A stretch of DNA of 64,000 nt from JAGPUQ01 sp036961295 (GCA_036961295.1 JBALVX010000001.1:1798001-1862000), one strand, 5' to 3'; counted from the first letter of the stretch, positions 53,020 to 63,045 are shown. The notes: generated by a model from the sequence alone, not told the origin. Numbers and translations are program-made.

Positions 53020-53559
53020 TCAGCCCAATTTAAACGCCGGCATCATACGGTCTCCGCTACCCATCGCCTTAACGCCAACACCTCTGAACAAGGCCAGTAC
53101 AGACTCAAGCAACAGACTGCTCAAAAAAGCGATCAATAAACCTGCAAATATGGCATCGGTATTGATTGGCAAGGTACTGGTATAGCTCTCCAATACTTCT
53201 CCCCTGATCTGGCCGTCAGCAAAAAACATAACGTGAATGGAAGTGGACAACAAACTGCCTGACAAGGCTTTTCCTTCAGCAACAAAACGCGTGTGATTCC
53301 CGGTTAAATTTTCAATCACTGCCGCTTCAGAGCGAAAAGTAGGGTCACTGCTGTTACGGTGTTTTTGAATGAGAACTTCAATATCACCGCCGTGATAAAT
53401 ATCAGCCGTACTCTGATATCCGCTCAAGTGCTCGGAAGCTTCGATCAAGTGGGCGTCAACGCGCTTGCCATACTGATCGACAAAATTAGGTATCTGTACG
53501 CCCACCAGAAAGGCCGCCGTAAAAATTACCAGGGATGCATAATGATGCACTACGTTCAT
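53020..53559 (-). CDS. DUF2937-type membrane protein
   Basis: 179 residues. One N-terminal membrane segment (YASLVIFTAAFLVGVQIP) and one near the C-terminus (AIFAGLLIAFLSSLLLESVLALF). Between them a conserved soluble part with VDQYGKRVDAHLIEASEHL and ADIYHGGDIEVLIQKHRNSSD, which matches DUF2937. Function unknown. Convergent with MAPEG, with the terminator between. Confidence 0.75.
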   Translation of the reverse strand: MNVVHHYASLVIFTAAFLVGVQIPNFVDQYGKRVDAHLIEASEHLSGYQSTADIYHGGDIEVLIQKHRNSSDPTFRSEAAVIENLTGNHTRFVAEGKALSGSLLSTSIHVMFFADGQIRGEVLESYTSTLPINTDAIFAGLLIAFLSSLLLESVLALFRGVGVKAMGSGDRMMPAFKLG

Positions 53560-54108
53560 AAGTTAATCCTCCTACCCAGCATCGGTGAACCAATACCTGG
53601 GAACTGACATGCTTTAATCGGTCACTACAAAAGTGCCGCTACCAACAAGCTTAAGAATCCCTATCTTAACGCGATAGTTATTTAATACCTTAATGCAGAC
53701 CGCAAATGCGTTAACCGGTTCGCAATGAGGATGACGATTCTCCGTCACATTGGCATCTTCGTGGTGTGCATTTAACTAAACCGGAGAGTTGCCATACGGA
53801 TAATTACCGAGTGACCTTCAGGTAAGGGGAAGTCATACCAAGGTCGGAGGGGTCGGATAACACCCATGAGGAATGCCCCTTTAGGGCCGTGCCACAATCT
53901 GCTTTCTTTAATGAGCACGATGAATGAAGAACAGCCAACATGGCTTTCAAGGAGACTAGCGCAAACCTGAAATATGCTGCACCACTCGGCTCGCCATTGA
54001 CGACAATCCCCGGCACAGCTCAGCAATTATTTATCGGCGCCCACTGCCGTTTATCGCCGAATTAAAAAACTTAATCCGACGACGGCAATAGTAAATCCAT
54101 AAACCGCC
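53560..54108. other. 549-bp region with possible small frames but no recognised gene
   Basis: Between DUF2937 and the MMPL gene. On the minus strand an 84-codon frame (54026 to 53772) and then a shifted frame (53748 to 53614) are both open and read like protein fragments, but I recognise neither. It may contain a decayed gene with a frameshift near 53772, plus the promoter of DUF2937. Confidence 0.4.
53614..53748 (-). CDS. Possible small protein, 44 residues
   Basis: A GTG at 53748 opens TENRHPHCEPVNAFAVCIKV, then LNNYRVKIGILKLVGSGTFV and a TAA at 53614. The pattern of hydrophobic strands and a Cys pair looks coding, but no family or ribosome site is seen. It ends 55 bp before the DUF2937 start on the same strand. 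Confidence 0.25.
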   Translation of the reverse strand: MTENRHPHCEPVNAFAVCIKVLNNYRVKIGILKLVGSGTFVVTD

Positions 54109-56703
54109 TTAATCGCGGTTCGGCCCCAGAGGTTTAAACAATACGATCAATCGTGGCAGTAAGGTAAGCGAACCCAACAACGCGGCTGTCATCGCCAGAG
54201 CGGTCAACAAACCAAAATACACCGACGGAATAAAGTTGGAAAACGCGAGAATCGAGAATCCAATAATAATAGTGATGGCGGTATAAAACAGCGCCAGACC
54301 GATACTGGCGTGGGTACGATGCATCGAGGCAATATAGTTGTGATCCACCACAAACTCGCGCTTAAAGCGGGTAATGTAATGAATAGCGTGATCCACACCG
54401 ATACCCACCGTAATTGCCGCGATAGTAATGGTCATCATATCGAGAGGAATACCGACAATACCCATGCTACCCAACACGATCGAAGCGGCGAGTAAGTTTG
54501 GCAAAATAGCCAGAACAGAAATTTTCACCGAGCGAAACAATATTAAGAACATCAGCATAATGCCAATAAACACCGCACCCAGGGTAACAATTTGCGAACG
54601 AAATAAGCTTTGCAGCATATTGTTGTAGAGCACCTGCAAGCCGGACAAAGAAAAGCGTTCCGGTGGAATCGCCATTTCTTCCATCATAAAGCTTTCGATT
54701 TCCGCCATCAGCTCGTTGCGATTCAAAGTACCTGCGCTTTCAACCGTACGCATGGTAATACGGGTTTCGTTAATTTCTTCCTCTAGAAATGAGGCCAACA
54801 ACAAACGTTCCATTTCCGGGGATAGAGAACGGCGCATAAAGGCCAATTCCAAATCGTTAAGTCGATGACCCATGAGATCGTTGGCAACGTGAAACGGCGT
54901 CACCAAAGAATCCACGCGCCCAATTTCCGGCATGTCGTCCAGGTATTGATGTATTTTTTCAAGATCGCTCAAACCCGCCCGGGTAAACCAGTAACTATTA
55001 CTTTGTTTATTGGGATCAGCTTCAGCTTGTCCCGAATTTTCCGCGAAAGGATCATCGGCGAAAGGGTCTTCTTCGAATGGATCTTCCGCAAAAGGATCGG
55101 CTTCAAAGGGGTCATCCGCAAAAGGGTCCGCATCAAAGGGATCGTCCTCGCCCACGTCTGCACCTAAGACCAGGGGCACGTCGGCAATGGACGGTGCTTT
55201 AATCACAATATCCAGAGGCGTGGTGCCGCCCAGGCGTTCGTCGATAATCGACAAACCCCGATAAATTTCTGTGCTCTCTTTAAAATAATCGATAAAGCGG
55301 TTTTCGACCTTGAGCTGAGTAAGGCCATAACTGGAAATAAGTGCCAACACCACCGCCAGCACCAATACCACATTGCCATAGCGCTCGGTAAAGCGTGCAA
55401 ACACCGAGGTTAATTTTGCCGAGTTATCCTCGCCTACATTATTTTTGCCTCGACCCAGCAATAACATGCCCGCCGGAATAATGGTGAACGACAGTACAAA
55501 CGCCACGCACAGGCCAATGGTCATCATCCAGCCAAAGTCGATCACCGGGCGAATATCGCTCACCACCAATGACACAAAAGCGACAGCCGTCGTCAGCACG
55601 GTATAAATACAGGGTCGCGCCATCGACATCACTGTCTCTCGCACTAAGGCAGGCTGGGAGAGTTCATCGCTAGTGCGCTGCAGCTCCCGGTAACGCACCA
55701 CCAGATGAATGGTGAGCGCCAACGTTGTAATTAGTAACAAGGCAACAAAGTTCGAGGAGATCACCGTTAGACGCCAATCGATCCAACTCAACCAACCCAG
55801 CATTATTAATACCGTCAGCACACACACGGTCAGCGGCATAAACACCCAGCGCAACTGGCGAAAAATAATCGCCAATGTCGCAATAATAAACAGCAAAATG
55901 CCGATCCCAAAAACCTTCAAATCGCTTTTAATAAAATCAATCATATCGGCGGTGATCATGCTAGGGCCACCCAGAAAAATTTCCGCTCGATCCCGATAGC
56001 TGTCCATCAATTCACGCACCGCCTTAACCCGAGCTTTTTCCACCCCCGAACGAGCCGTGCGGTAATCGAGAAACTCTTTACTGACCTGCGTTAATTCCTG
56101 CTCCTGCTCCTGCGTAAAACCTTCGGTTTTACGCAGGTAACGCAGCGCGTCGCGATGCCGTACCAGATCAATGTATTTTTTATCTAGCTCGATATTGGCA
56201 AGAATCGCGGTAGTTTGACCGTCCGGGCTTAAAATCAATTTGCGATAAATTGGACTTTCCAAAAACTCCTGCTTCGCCATATCCCGATCTACACCGGGGG
56301 TCAGCAAAGTGCGCGGCTCATCTTTTAACTGACTCACTGTGACTTTCGGGCTATACAACAAAGGCACGTTAACCATGGACAGCACGCCAGTCACACCTTG
56401 GATGGTGAGCAGGTCTTTACCCATCTCATCGATAGTAGCGATGGCTTGATCAGAAAATAAATCCACCCCTTTGGGTGTAAACGTAATCACCAAAAAATCG
56501 CCGCTGCCATAGCGTTGATTGATTTCCCGAAAATAATCCAGGTCGTCATCGTGCTCCAGCGTCAGCGAATCGGCCGAGGCATCCAGCTTAAAGTTCGGTA
56601 AACCTGCGGCTGCAACCAGCGCAACCAGCACGATGGCCAGGAGAATCAGCAATGGTCTATCCAGAATCAAACGCTGGTATAAACGCATAAAACGCTCTGT
56701 CAT
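54109..56703 (-). CDS. MMPL/RND family transporter with tandem DPF repeats
   Basis: 864 residues. Twelve membrane segments in two halves, each with a large periplasmic loop; the SSD/MMPL cores (IGILLFIIATLAIIFRQLRW, VALLLITTLALTIHLVVRYR; later GAVFIGIMLMFLILFRSVKI, ITIAAITVGIGVDHAIHYIT with the proton-relay Asp). COG1033-type exporters move lipids, hopanoids or similar hydrophobic molecules. At about residues 519-554, in the second periplasmic loop, seven copies of a five-residue unit D/A/E-D-P-F-x (DDPFD, ADPFA, EDPFE and so on) are inserted. The repeat is very acidic and not typical for the family. The gene appears to be followed by nothing on its strand until 53559. Confidence 0.9.
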   Translation of the reverse strand: MTERFMRLYQRLILDRPLLILLAIVLVALVAAAGLPNFKLDASADSLTLEHDDDLDYFREINQRYGSGDFLVITFTPKGVDLFSDQAIATIDEMGKDLLTIQGVTGVLSMVNVPLLYSPKVTVSQLKDEPRTLLTPGVDRDMAKQEFLESPIYRKLILSPDGQTTAILANIELDKKYIDLVRHRDALRYLRKTEGFTQEQEQELTQVSKEFLDYRTARSGVEKARVKAVRELMDSYRDRAEIFLGGPSMITADMIDFIKSDLKVFGIGILLFIIATLAIIFRQLRWVFMPLTVCVLTVLIMLGWLSWIDWRLTVISSNFVALLLITTLALTIHLVVRYRELQRTSDELSQPALVRETVMSMARPCIYTVLTTAVAFVSLVVSDIRPVIDFGWMMTIGLCVAFVLSFTIIPAGMLLLGRGKNNVGEDNSAKLTSVFARFTERYGNVVLVLAVVLALISSYGLTQLKVENRFIDYFKESTEIYRGLSIIDERLGGTTPLDIVIKAPSIADVPLVLGADVGEDDPFDADPFADDPFEADPFAEDPFEEDPFADDPFAENSGQAEADPNKQSNSYWFTRAGLSDLEKIHQYLDDMPEIGRVDSLVTPFHVANDLMGHRLNDLELAFMRRSLSPEMERLLLASFLEEEINETRITMRTVESAGTLNRNELMAEIESFMMEEMAIPPERFSLSGLQVLYNNMLQSLFRSQIVTLGAVFIGIMLMFLILFRSVKISVLAILPNLLAASIVLGSMGIVGIPLDMMTITIAAITVGIGVDHAIHYITRFKREFVVDHNYIASMHRTHASIGLALFYTAITIIIGFSILAFSNFIPSVYFGLLTALAMTAALLGSLTLLPRLIVLFKPLGPNRD

Positions 56704-56776
56704 GGTGAATCCTTATTTATTACAGTTATTATTACAGTTGTTTTTAAATCTATTTATTGATTGATAAGGCCGTGTC

Positions 56777-57610
56777 TCAAGACCCACCAAATACCCGCTG
56801 CAACAAAGCCGTGGTTTGCCGTATCGGATCGCTGCGAATCGCGGCTTCCTCTTTACCTAGATACAAAAACACGCCATCGAGCGCGCGCTCCAATACGTGA
56901 TTCGTTAAATCTGCTTTTACATCTGGCACAAACGGCAGCGCCTGATATTCACCCATGACGCGATCATAGGCCTGTACAGCACCCACCTCAGCCAAACTAC
57001 TGTCGACGATGGGCAGCATTGCGCTTTTTAACTCTGGCGTCATGCGGCTTTTAAAATACTGCGTGGCAGAATCTTCCGGGCCTTGATAAATCGCCATCGC
57101 ATCATCAAAGGTCATGCTGTTAATAGATTTTAGAAATAAGTCTTTGGCGAGCGGCGTCGCCGCTTCTGCCGCCCGATTCAATTTAAGTTCCAGATCGTCC
57201 ACCGGGGCCGACATTCCCACCGTGCTCAAAACACTTTTCACGGTTTGGAATTGTTTGGGTAGAGGAATATGAATCAAGGGATCATCGTTAAAGCCATTAC
57301 TTTTCCCTAACTGATCGGTCACGTTTTCCGCGCCGATTTGCAGGGCCTGTTTAAAGGCCGCAGACACATCGGCACTGCCTAAAGCAGCAGCCGTAATGTC
57401 ACCTTTGTCGCTGCCGGCCGTCAGCGCATCAATAATGCTCGCGCCAGTTTCCCACCAACTTTTCGCAACGCTAGCGGGAGCTACCGCCAACAGCGCAAGT
57501 AATACCGCCACCTTCACCCCGGTGTTAACTCCCGTAGTCACTCCAGTAGTGATTCGGGTGTTGAACATGGCAACAGACCTTAGCCCTGTTTTCGATTTAC
57601 GAATATTCAT
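56777..57610 (-). CDS. DUF4197 family exported protein
   Basis: About 277 residues from ATG at 57610, with AAGG upstream. A repetitive TTGVTTGVNTGVK leads into a hydrophobic signal core ending in APASVAKSWW. The DUF4197 body follows: ALQIGAENVTDQLGKSNGF, IHIPLPKQFQTVKSVLSTVG, ELKLNRAAEAATPLAKDLF, MTFDDAMAIYQGPEDSATQY, LERALDGVFLYLGKEEAAIR. Function unknown. 74 bp upstream of the MMPL gene on the same strand, so the two may work together. Confidence 0.85.
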   Translation of the reverse strand: MNIRKSKTGLRSVAMFNTRITTGVTTGVNTGVKVAVLLALLAVAPASVAKSWWETGASIIDALTAGSDKGDITAAALGSADVSAAFKQALQIGAENVTDQLGKSNGFNDDPLIHIPLPKQFQTVKSVLSTVGMSAPVDDLELKLNRAAEAATPLAKDLFLKSINSMTFDDAMAIYQGPEDSATQYFKSRMTPELKSAMLPIVDSSLAEVGAVQAYDRVMGEYQALPFVPDVKADLTNHVLERALDGVFLYLGKEEAAIRSDPIRQTTALLQRVFGGS

Positions 57611-57810
57611 CACAATCTGACCTTTTCAAGAAAGTGGCCCAGCCACGCTGACCGGGTAGCCACGCATTTTACCCATACTGAGGCCTTACGCCACCCCATC
57701 GGGAACTCCCGTCAAAACCTGGCCACTAAGCTCCCGATAAAAACCCAACACGAAATACTTGATACATTAGTCTTTATTAAAACCGGGCTGATGAATTGCA
57801 AGCACCAAAA

Positions 57811-57850
57811 CTAAACTGTATATAAGACAGCTAAACCGTATATAAAAAGA
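57811..57850. repeat. Two-copy 20-bp direct repeat upstream of the 1398-residue protein
   Basis: CTAAACTGTATATAAGACAG (57811-57830) and CTAAACCGTATATAAAAAGA (57831-57850). The TATATAA in each may act as part of a promoter. It lies just before the ATG at 57870, with CACGGAG as ribosome site. Confidence 0.7.
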
Positions 57851-57869
57851 TATCACACGGAGTGTCGCC

Positions 57870-60800
57870 ATGATCAGCCCTACGATCCGCCCCCTGCTCT
57901 TCGGCCTGCCTTTTTCAAAATTAGTTATTTATTGCTTCTTTATCAGCAGTTTAATAAGCACTAGCCTTAACACCCACGGCGCAGAAAACACCAGGAGCCT
58001 CGGCGACGCAAATATCGACATTCCCCTTACCCTGCAACCCTGGCAAGACTGGGTACTCAGGGATCAGCCGGAATATAACTGTACCCGCATTGCTCAAACC
58101 GTAAAGAATAAGCGTTGCGTGTGGCCGGGCGTACTGGAAATAGCCACCACCGACAGCGGTGCGCGCTTCCAACAGAGCTGGCAAGTATTGGCCAAGCAGC
58201 AATGGATTCATCTGCCCGGCAGCCGGGAGCACTGGCCCCACGATGTCACCTTAAACGGAAAAACCGCTACCGTTGTCGATCATAAGGGTAGGCCCGCTAT
58301 TCAGTTGGCACCGGGTAACTACGACATCAGCGGGCAACTCAGCTGGCCGCGGACACCGCAATATCTCACTATCGACGCCAATACCGGGCTTATTACACTG
58401 ACCCGCAACGGCGCAAAAATCGCTGCTGAAACCGATGCGCAAAGCCGTGTGTGGCTGCGCGCGGAGAAAGCTAGCAGCGGCCCCACCCAGTCCAACACCC
58501 TTAAAATAGAAGTGTTTCGCCTGCTCAGCGACGACATTCCTCTGCGCCTGCAAACCGAGGTACGTATTACTGTCGCCGGAGAACCGAGAGAAATTGTCGT
58601 GGGTCAACTGTTGCCCGCGAACGCCGAAGCCCTGAGTTTTAACACGCCCCTACCAGCACGCATCGAGGCCGATGGCCGATTGCGCATTCAGGCGCGACCC
58701 GGCGAGTGGAGGGTCAACCTCACGGCGCGCTATCTGGAACCCGCAACGGCTTTCACCATGACCCAACTCGATTCCCAGCTAGACGACCAGTGGCCCGACC
58801 AGGAAATCTGGAGCTTTCGCGCCAACCCGAATCTGCGCGGGGTTAAGGTCAGCGGCCCAGCGGCCATCGACCCATCTCAAATCGACCTGCCCAAAGGTTT
58901 TGGCAATTTACCCACCTATTTAATGAGCCCAGACACCGAACTAACACTGGCTGAAGACTATCGGGGCGACGCCACCCCCGCCGCCAACCAACTCACCTTG
59001 CAGCGCTCCCTGTGGCTCGACTTCGATGGCAGCGGCGCTACCGCTCGCGACCAAATCAGCGGCGCACTCACTCACGACTGGCGCTTGCGCTCGTCGCCAG
59101 AACTCGCCCTCGGTCGTGTCAGTGCACAGGGTCAGCCTCAAGTAGTCACGCGGATGCCGGGCGAAAGCGGGCACGGCATTGAGGTACGTCAGGCCAATGT
59201 CTCGGTGGAGGCCTTGAGTCGTATCGAGCCTTTGTCAGCCCTCGCCGCCACCGGCTGGCAACACAATTTCGACAGCGTTAGCTTACGGCTCAATCTGCCA
59301 CCCGGCTGGCAGCTTTGGCACGCCAGTGGGCCAGATCGCATCGCCTCCTCGTGGCTGTCGCGCTGGGATTTATGGGATTTATTTTTGTGCCTGCTGATTG
59401 TCGGCGCGGCATTGCGCATTCTCGACTGGCGCTGGGCACTGGTGTCTGCCGCTACCCTGGCACTGACCTACCACGAACCCGGCGCACCACTAGCGGGCTG
59501 GGTGCTACTAGTCGCGGCAATTCCATTATTGCGCGTCATACCCCAAGGCAAACTGCGGCGCTGGCTGCGGGGTATTGCGCTGGCCGTACTACTTATTTTA
59601 GTCATCGTTGCGCTGGCCTTTGCGGTACAGCAAATTCGGCGCGGGCTTTATCCGCAACTGGAACAGGAAAGGGCTATTAATAGTAATAACTACGCTTCAC
59701 GTTACGACGGCATTAGCTCCCTCGACGAATCGTTCTCCGTAGGAAGCGAGATGGTTGAAGATACGATGTCCCCCAGGCTGAGCAAGTTAGACAGCAAAGC
59801 CCGGCGCGTACCCGAACCGCGAAAACGCTACCGCCCCACCGACAATGTCCAAACCGGGCCGGGTGAACCCACCTGGAACTGGCGACAAGTTAATCTCTCG
59901 TGGAGCGGGCCGGTGCGCGCCGACGCCGCGCTGAAATTGTATTTATCACCACCCTGGCTCACCCGTAGTTTGAAGTTTATTCAGGTGGCATTAGTTGGTT
60001 TGTTAATTTATGGATTGGCCCGGCCCCTACTGAGTGCGGGTGGAGGTTCTGGCGGTTCTGGCAGCACTTCTGGCGGTTCTTCTAGTAGCTCTAGCAGTCG
60101 TTCCGGTAGCGGCATCAGCACTGCCAGCGGCTTATTGTCGGCAGTCTTATTGGCACTAGTGATGGGCTCGGCAACCTTGTCTGCAACACTGTCACCACCC
60201 GCTGCTGCCGCGGATTTCCCGCCACAAAAACTATTGGAGGAACTCAAAGCCGAGCTCCTTAAACCGCCGACCTGTACGCCCCAATGCGCCAGCTTGCTTC
60301 AGGGGCAATTAGACGTAGAGGGCAACACTTTCACCTTGCGCCTGCGTGTCGCCACCGACACCGCCGTTGCGATACCCCTACCCCTCGGTAATAACTGGCG
60401 CGCCGCCGCACTGCTCATCGATGGCAAATCCGCAGCGCTGGCCCGCGGTGCAAATCAGCTGTGGGCGCAAGTAGAATCCGGCCCCCACGATCTGCTGCTG
60501 CGCGGTGATATCGTTGGCGACAGTATTAATTTCACCTTCGCACTGCCCTTACATCAAGTCGCCGTATCTGCACCGGGCTGGCAAATACAGGGCATATCCG
60601 ATGGCCAATTGCGCGGTAAAACCCTGCAATTGAGGAAGCAGGAGCAAACTCAGGCCAAAGACACGCTATTACCCGATCCCATTAAACCCTTTGTGCGGGT
60701 CGAGCGCGTGCTGTCGCAAGACATCGACTGGCAACTGACCACCATCGTCACCCGCATCGCGCCACAGGCGGGCACCATCAATCTTAAAATCCCCTTACTG

Positions 60801-62066
60801 GCCGGTGAAGCCATGGTCAGCGACCACAAAGTCAGCGGCGATCGAGAAGTCCTGGTCACCCTGCCTGGCGGCCAGCATTCATTTCAGTGGCGCTCAGTAC
60901 TGGAGCCCACTGCCGAACTGCAACTCAGCGCGCCCGACACCAGTCAGTGGATCGAACTCTGGCGTGTGCAAGCCTCACCGCGCTGGCATATTTCCGGCGA
61001 GGGCCTACCCGCCGTTAAAAGTCCCGGCTCGCCCAATCCTCTATGGCAACCCTGGCCCGGTGAAACCCTCACCCTTAGCTCCGTGCAACCCGAACCCGTG
61101 CCTGGCCCAACCACCACGGTAGAAAGCGCCGTGGTGGAACATTCCCCCGGTGCACGCAGTGCCGCTCTCAGCCTGTCGTTAAAAATTCGCGCGAGCTTAG
61201 GCGGCGACTATCGACTGGAATTACCGGTGCCCGGAGAATTACAACGCATCGAAATTGACGGCAACGAACAAACCCGGCCCAAAGAGGGCAACGAAGTTGT
61301 GCTGCCTCTGCGGCCCGGTTTGCAGACCATTAAAATTGAATGGGAACTGGCTCAGGGTATCGATCAGGTTGTCGAAACCCCCGCCTTTATCTTGCCTACC
61401 CCCGCCAATAATATTGATATCAAATTACACTTGCCCGGCGACCGCTGGCCGCTATTCTTAGCAGGCCCGAACATCGGCCCAGCCATGCTGTACTGGGGCG
61501 TTTTGGTGGTCATTATCGGCGTGGCCATTGGCCTCGGTATGGCGGTTAAGCGCTTCGGCTTATCGATTCCCGTGCGCACCTGGCAGTGGCTGTTACTCAC
61601 CATTGGTATTAGTACCGTTAGCACCGCGGTTAGCGTCCCGGTGGTGCTATGGTTTTTTGCTATGGAGTGGCGGCGACGCAAGCCAATGCCCGCTACGCTG
61701 CCATTATTTAATCTCACTCAACTGGCGTTAATTTTACTTTCTATCATTGCCCTCGCCTGCCTGTTTACCACCATTCCGCAAAGCCTATTATCCGCACCTG
61801 AAATGCAAGTGACTGGAAACGGGTCGAGTAATTTTTACTACCAGTGGTATCAGGATCACAGCGCAAACGCCCTACCCCAGGGCATGGTGTTCAGCGTACC
61901 GCTGTGGGTGTATCGCATCACCATGCTGCTATGGTCACTGTGGATAGTGTTCGCGCTGCTCAACTGGATTAAGTGGGGCTGGCAATGCCTGACTACCGGC
62001 AAGTTTTGGGATAATGGGCCGACCAAAGCATCGAAAGTAGACGCCAGGGCGGAAGGGAATGATTAA
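57870..62066 (+). CDS. Very large membrane protein of unknown function
   Basis: 1398 residues; I recognise no family. N-terminal hydrophobic segment (about 10-35), then a periplasmic beta-rich region to about 490; membrane cluster at about 493-590 (LCLLIVGAALRILDWRWAL, GIALAVLLILVIVALAFAVQ); a single segment near 702-720; a Gly/Ser linker (723-747); a second signal-like stretch (755-783) ending in AAAADFPP; a second beta-rich region (about 785-1200); and four or five membrane segments at the end. Short GK-x-A ... G-x-H/Y-x-I/L motifs recur in both beta regions (VTLNGKTATV, LIDGKSAALA, RIEIDGNEQ), hinting at repeated beta-sandwiches. Monocistronic; CACGGAG before the ATG. Converges with the pirin gene and overlaps its end. 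Confidence 0.8.
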   Translation: MISPTIRPLLFGLPFSKLVIYCFFISSLISTSLNTHGAENTRSLGDANIDIPLTLQPWQDWVLRDQPEYNCTRIAQTVKNKRCVWPGVLEIATTDSGARFQQSWQVLAKQQWIHLPGSREHWPHDVTLNGKTATVVDHKGRPAIQLAPGNYDISGQLSWPRTPQYLTIDANTGLITLTRNGAKIAAETDAQSRVWLRAEKASSGPTQSNTLKIEVFRLLSDDIPLRLQTEVRITVAGEPREIVVGQLLPANAEALSFNTPLPARIEADGRLRIQARPGEWRVNLTARYLEPATAFTMTQLDSQLDDQWPDQEIWSFRANPNLRGVKVSGPAAIDPSQIDLPKGFGNLPTYLMSPDTELTLAEDYRGDATPAANQLTLQRSLWLDFDGSGATARDQISGALTHDWRLRSSPELALGRVSAQGQPQVVTRMPGESGHGIEVRQANVSVEALSRIEPLSALAATGWQHNFDSVSLRLNLPPGWQLWHASGPDRIASSWLSRWDLWDLFLCLLIVGAALRILDWRWALVSAATLALTYHEPGAPLAGWVLLVAAIPLLRVIPQGKLRRWLRGIALAVLLILVIVALAFAVQQIRRGLYPQLEQERAINSNNYASRYDGISSLDESFSVGSEMVEDTMSPRLSKLDSKARRVPEPRKRYRPTDNVQTGPGEPTWNWRQVNLSWSGPVRADAALKLYLSPPWLTRSLKFIQVALVGLLIYGLARPLLSAGGGSGGSGSTSGGSSSSSSSRSGSGISTASGLLSAVLLALVMGSATLSATLSPPAAAADFPPQKLLEELKAELLKPPTCTPQCASLLQGQLDVEGNTFTLRLRVATDTAVAIPLPLGNNWRAAALLIDGKSAALARGANQLWAQVESGPHDLLLRGDIVGDSINFTFALPLHQVAVSAPGWQIQGISDGQLRGKTLQLRKQEQTQAKDTLLPDPIKPFVRVERVLSQDIDWQLTTIVTRIAPQAGTINLKIPLLAGEAMVSDHKVSGDREVLVTLPGGQHSFQWRSVLEPTAELQLSAPDTSQWIELWRVQASPRWHISGEGLPAVKSPGSPNPLWQPWPGETLTLSSVQPEPVPGPTTTVESAVVEHSPGARSAALSLSLKIRASLGGDYRLELPVPGELQRIEIDGNEQTRPKEGNEVVLPLRPGLQTIKIEWELAQGIDQVVETPAFILPTPANNIDIKLHLPGDRWPLFLAGPNIGPAMLYWGVLVVIIGVAIGLGMAVKRFGLSIPVRTWQWLLLTIGISTVSTAVSVPVVLWFFAMEWRRRKPMPATLPLFNLTQLALILLSIIALACLFTTIPQSLLSAPEMQVTGNGSSNFYYQWYQDHSANALPQGMVFSVPLWVYRITMLLWSLWIVFALLNWIKWGWQCLTTGKFWDNGPTKASKVDARAEGND

Positions 62067-63000
62067 TGCGGGTTTTTGAGCACATACACGTCTGCGGCAT
62101 ATTACGTGCCTTTAAAGGTAAGGATCCCATCTCGCCGTTGCGATAATCCGACATAGCCTGCTGGATTTCCACTGAGGTATTCATAACGAAAGGGCCGCCG
62201 CCCGCAATAGGTTCGTCAATCGCTTCGCCGCAAAGTAACAATGCGGTAAGGTGTTGCGCGCTATCGATACTAATACCGCTGCCGTCGCGCTCAAACAGCG
62301 CCACTTCCGCAGCTTCAACCAACTCGGAACCTATCCGCAGTGTGCCCTGGAGCACCACCAGCACGGTGGTCCAGCCTTCGGGCACAGCGAGATTTATCGC
62401 CTGCTCACTATTGAGGCGAAGATCCAAAACGCACATGGGTGTAAAGGTTTTAGCTGGCCCGCTGGCCCCTTCAAATTCACCAGCGATTACCCGCGCACTG
62501 CCCTGATTATCGGCCAGGCTGACAGAAGGAATCTGGCTACCGAGAATATTTTGATAACGCGGGCTCGTCATTTTATCTTTGGCCGGTAAATTCACCCAAA
62601 GCTGTACCAACTCAAAGATACCGCCCTGCCGGGCGAAATTGCGGCCGTGGAATTCTTCGTGAACCACACCCGATGCCGCAGTCATCCACTGCACATCGCC
62701 GGGACCAATGCTACCACCACCCCCGGACGAATCCTGGTGCTCCACTTCACCTTGATAAACAATGGTCACGGTTTCAAAACCGCGATGGGGATGCTCGCCA
62801 ACACCGCGCCGCTCATTAGTCGGCGGGAAATCCATAGGGCCAGCATAATCGAGAAGCAGAAAAGGACTCAGCGCCGCACCAAGATCGGGATAGGAAAACA
62901 AAGTTCGTACGGGAAAGCCATCACCGACCCAATGGCCATCGGCATTACGTCTGACAGCGCTTAATTTTTTAATTGTGTTTATATCATTGTCCGATTGCAT
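61993..63000 (-). CDS. Pirin family protein with C-terminal extension
   Basis: About 335 residues from the ATG at 63000. Bicupin metal site in GEHPHRGFETVTIVYQGEVEHQD, and DVQWMTAASGVVHEEFHG, ELVQLWVNLPAKDKMTSPRYQ are diagnostic for pirin/YhhW proteins, iron-binding quercetinase-like oxidoreductases. Most end soon after a motif like YRNGEMGSL, here at about residue 298. This frame runs on about 37 more residues (CMCSKTRINHSLPPWRLL and beyond) antisense to the last 74 bp of the 1398-residue gene. The extension is unlike any pirin, suggesting loss of the original stop. Confidence 0.85.
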   Translation of the reverse strand: MQSDNDINTIKKLSAVRRNADGHWVGDGFPVRTLFSYPDLGAALSPFLLLDYAGPMDFPPTNERRGVGEHPHRGFETVTIVYQGEVEHQDSSGGGGSIGPGDVQWMTAASGVVHEEFHGRNFARQGGIFELVQLWVNLPAKDKMTSPRYQNILGSQIPSVSLADNQGSARVIAGEFEGASGPAKTFTPMCVLDLRLNSEQAINLAVPEGWTTVLVVLQGTLRIGSELVEAAEVALFERDGSGISIDSAQHLTALLLCGEAIDEPIAGGGPFVMNTSVEIQQAMSDYRNGEMGSLPLKARNMPQTCMCSKTRINHSLPPWRLLSMLWSAHYPKTCR

Positions 63001-63045
63001 AAATAACTCAGTTGGCCAGGAGATAGATTCCAATCGATACGGCTT

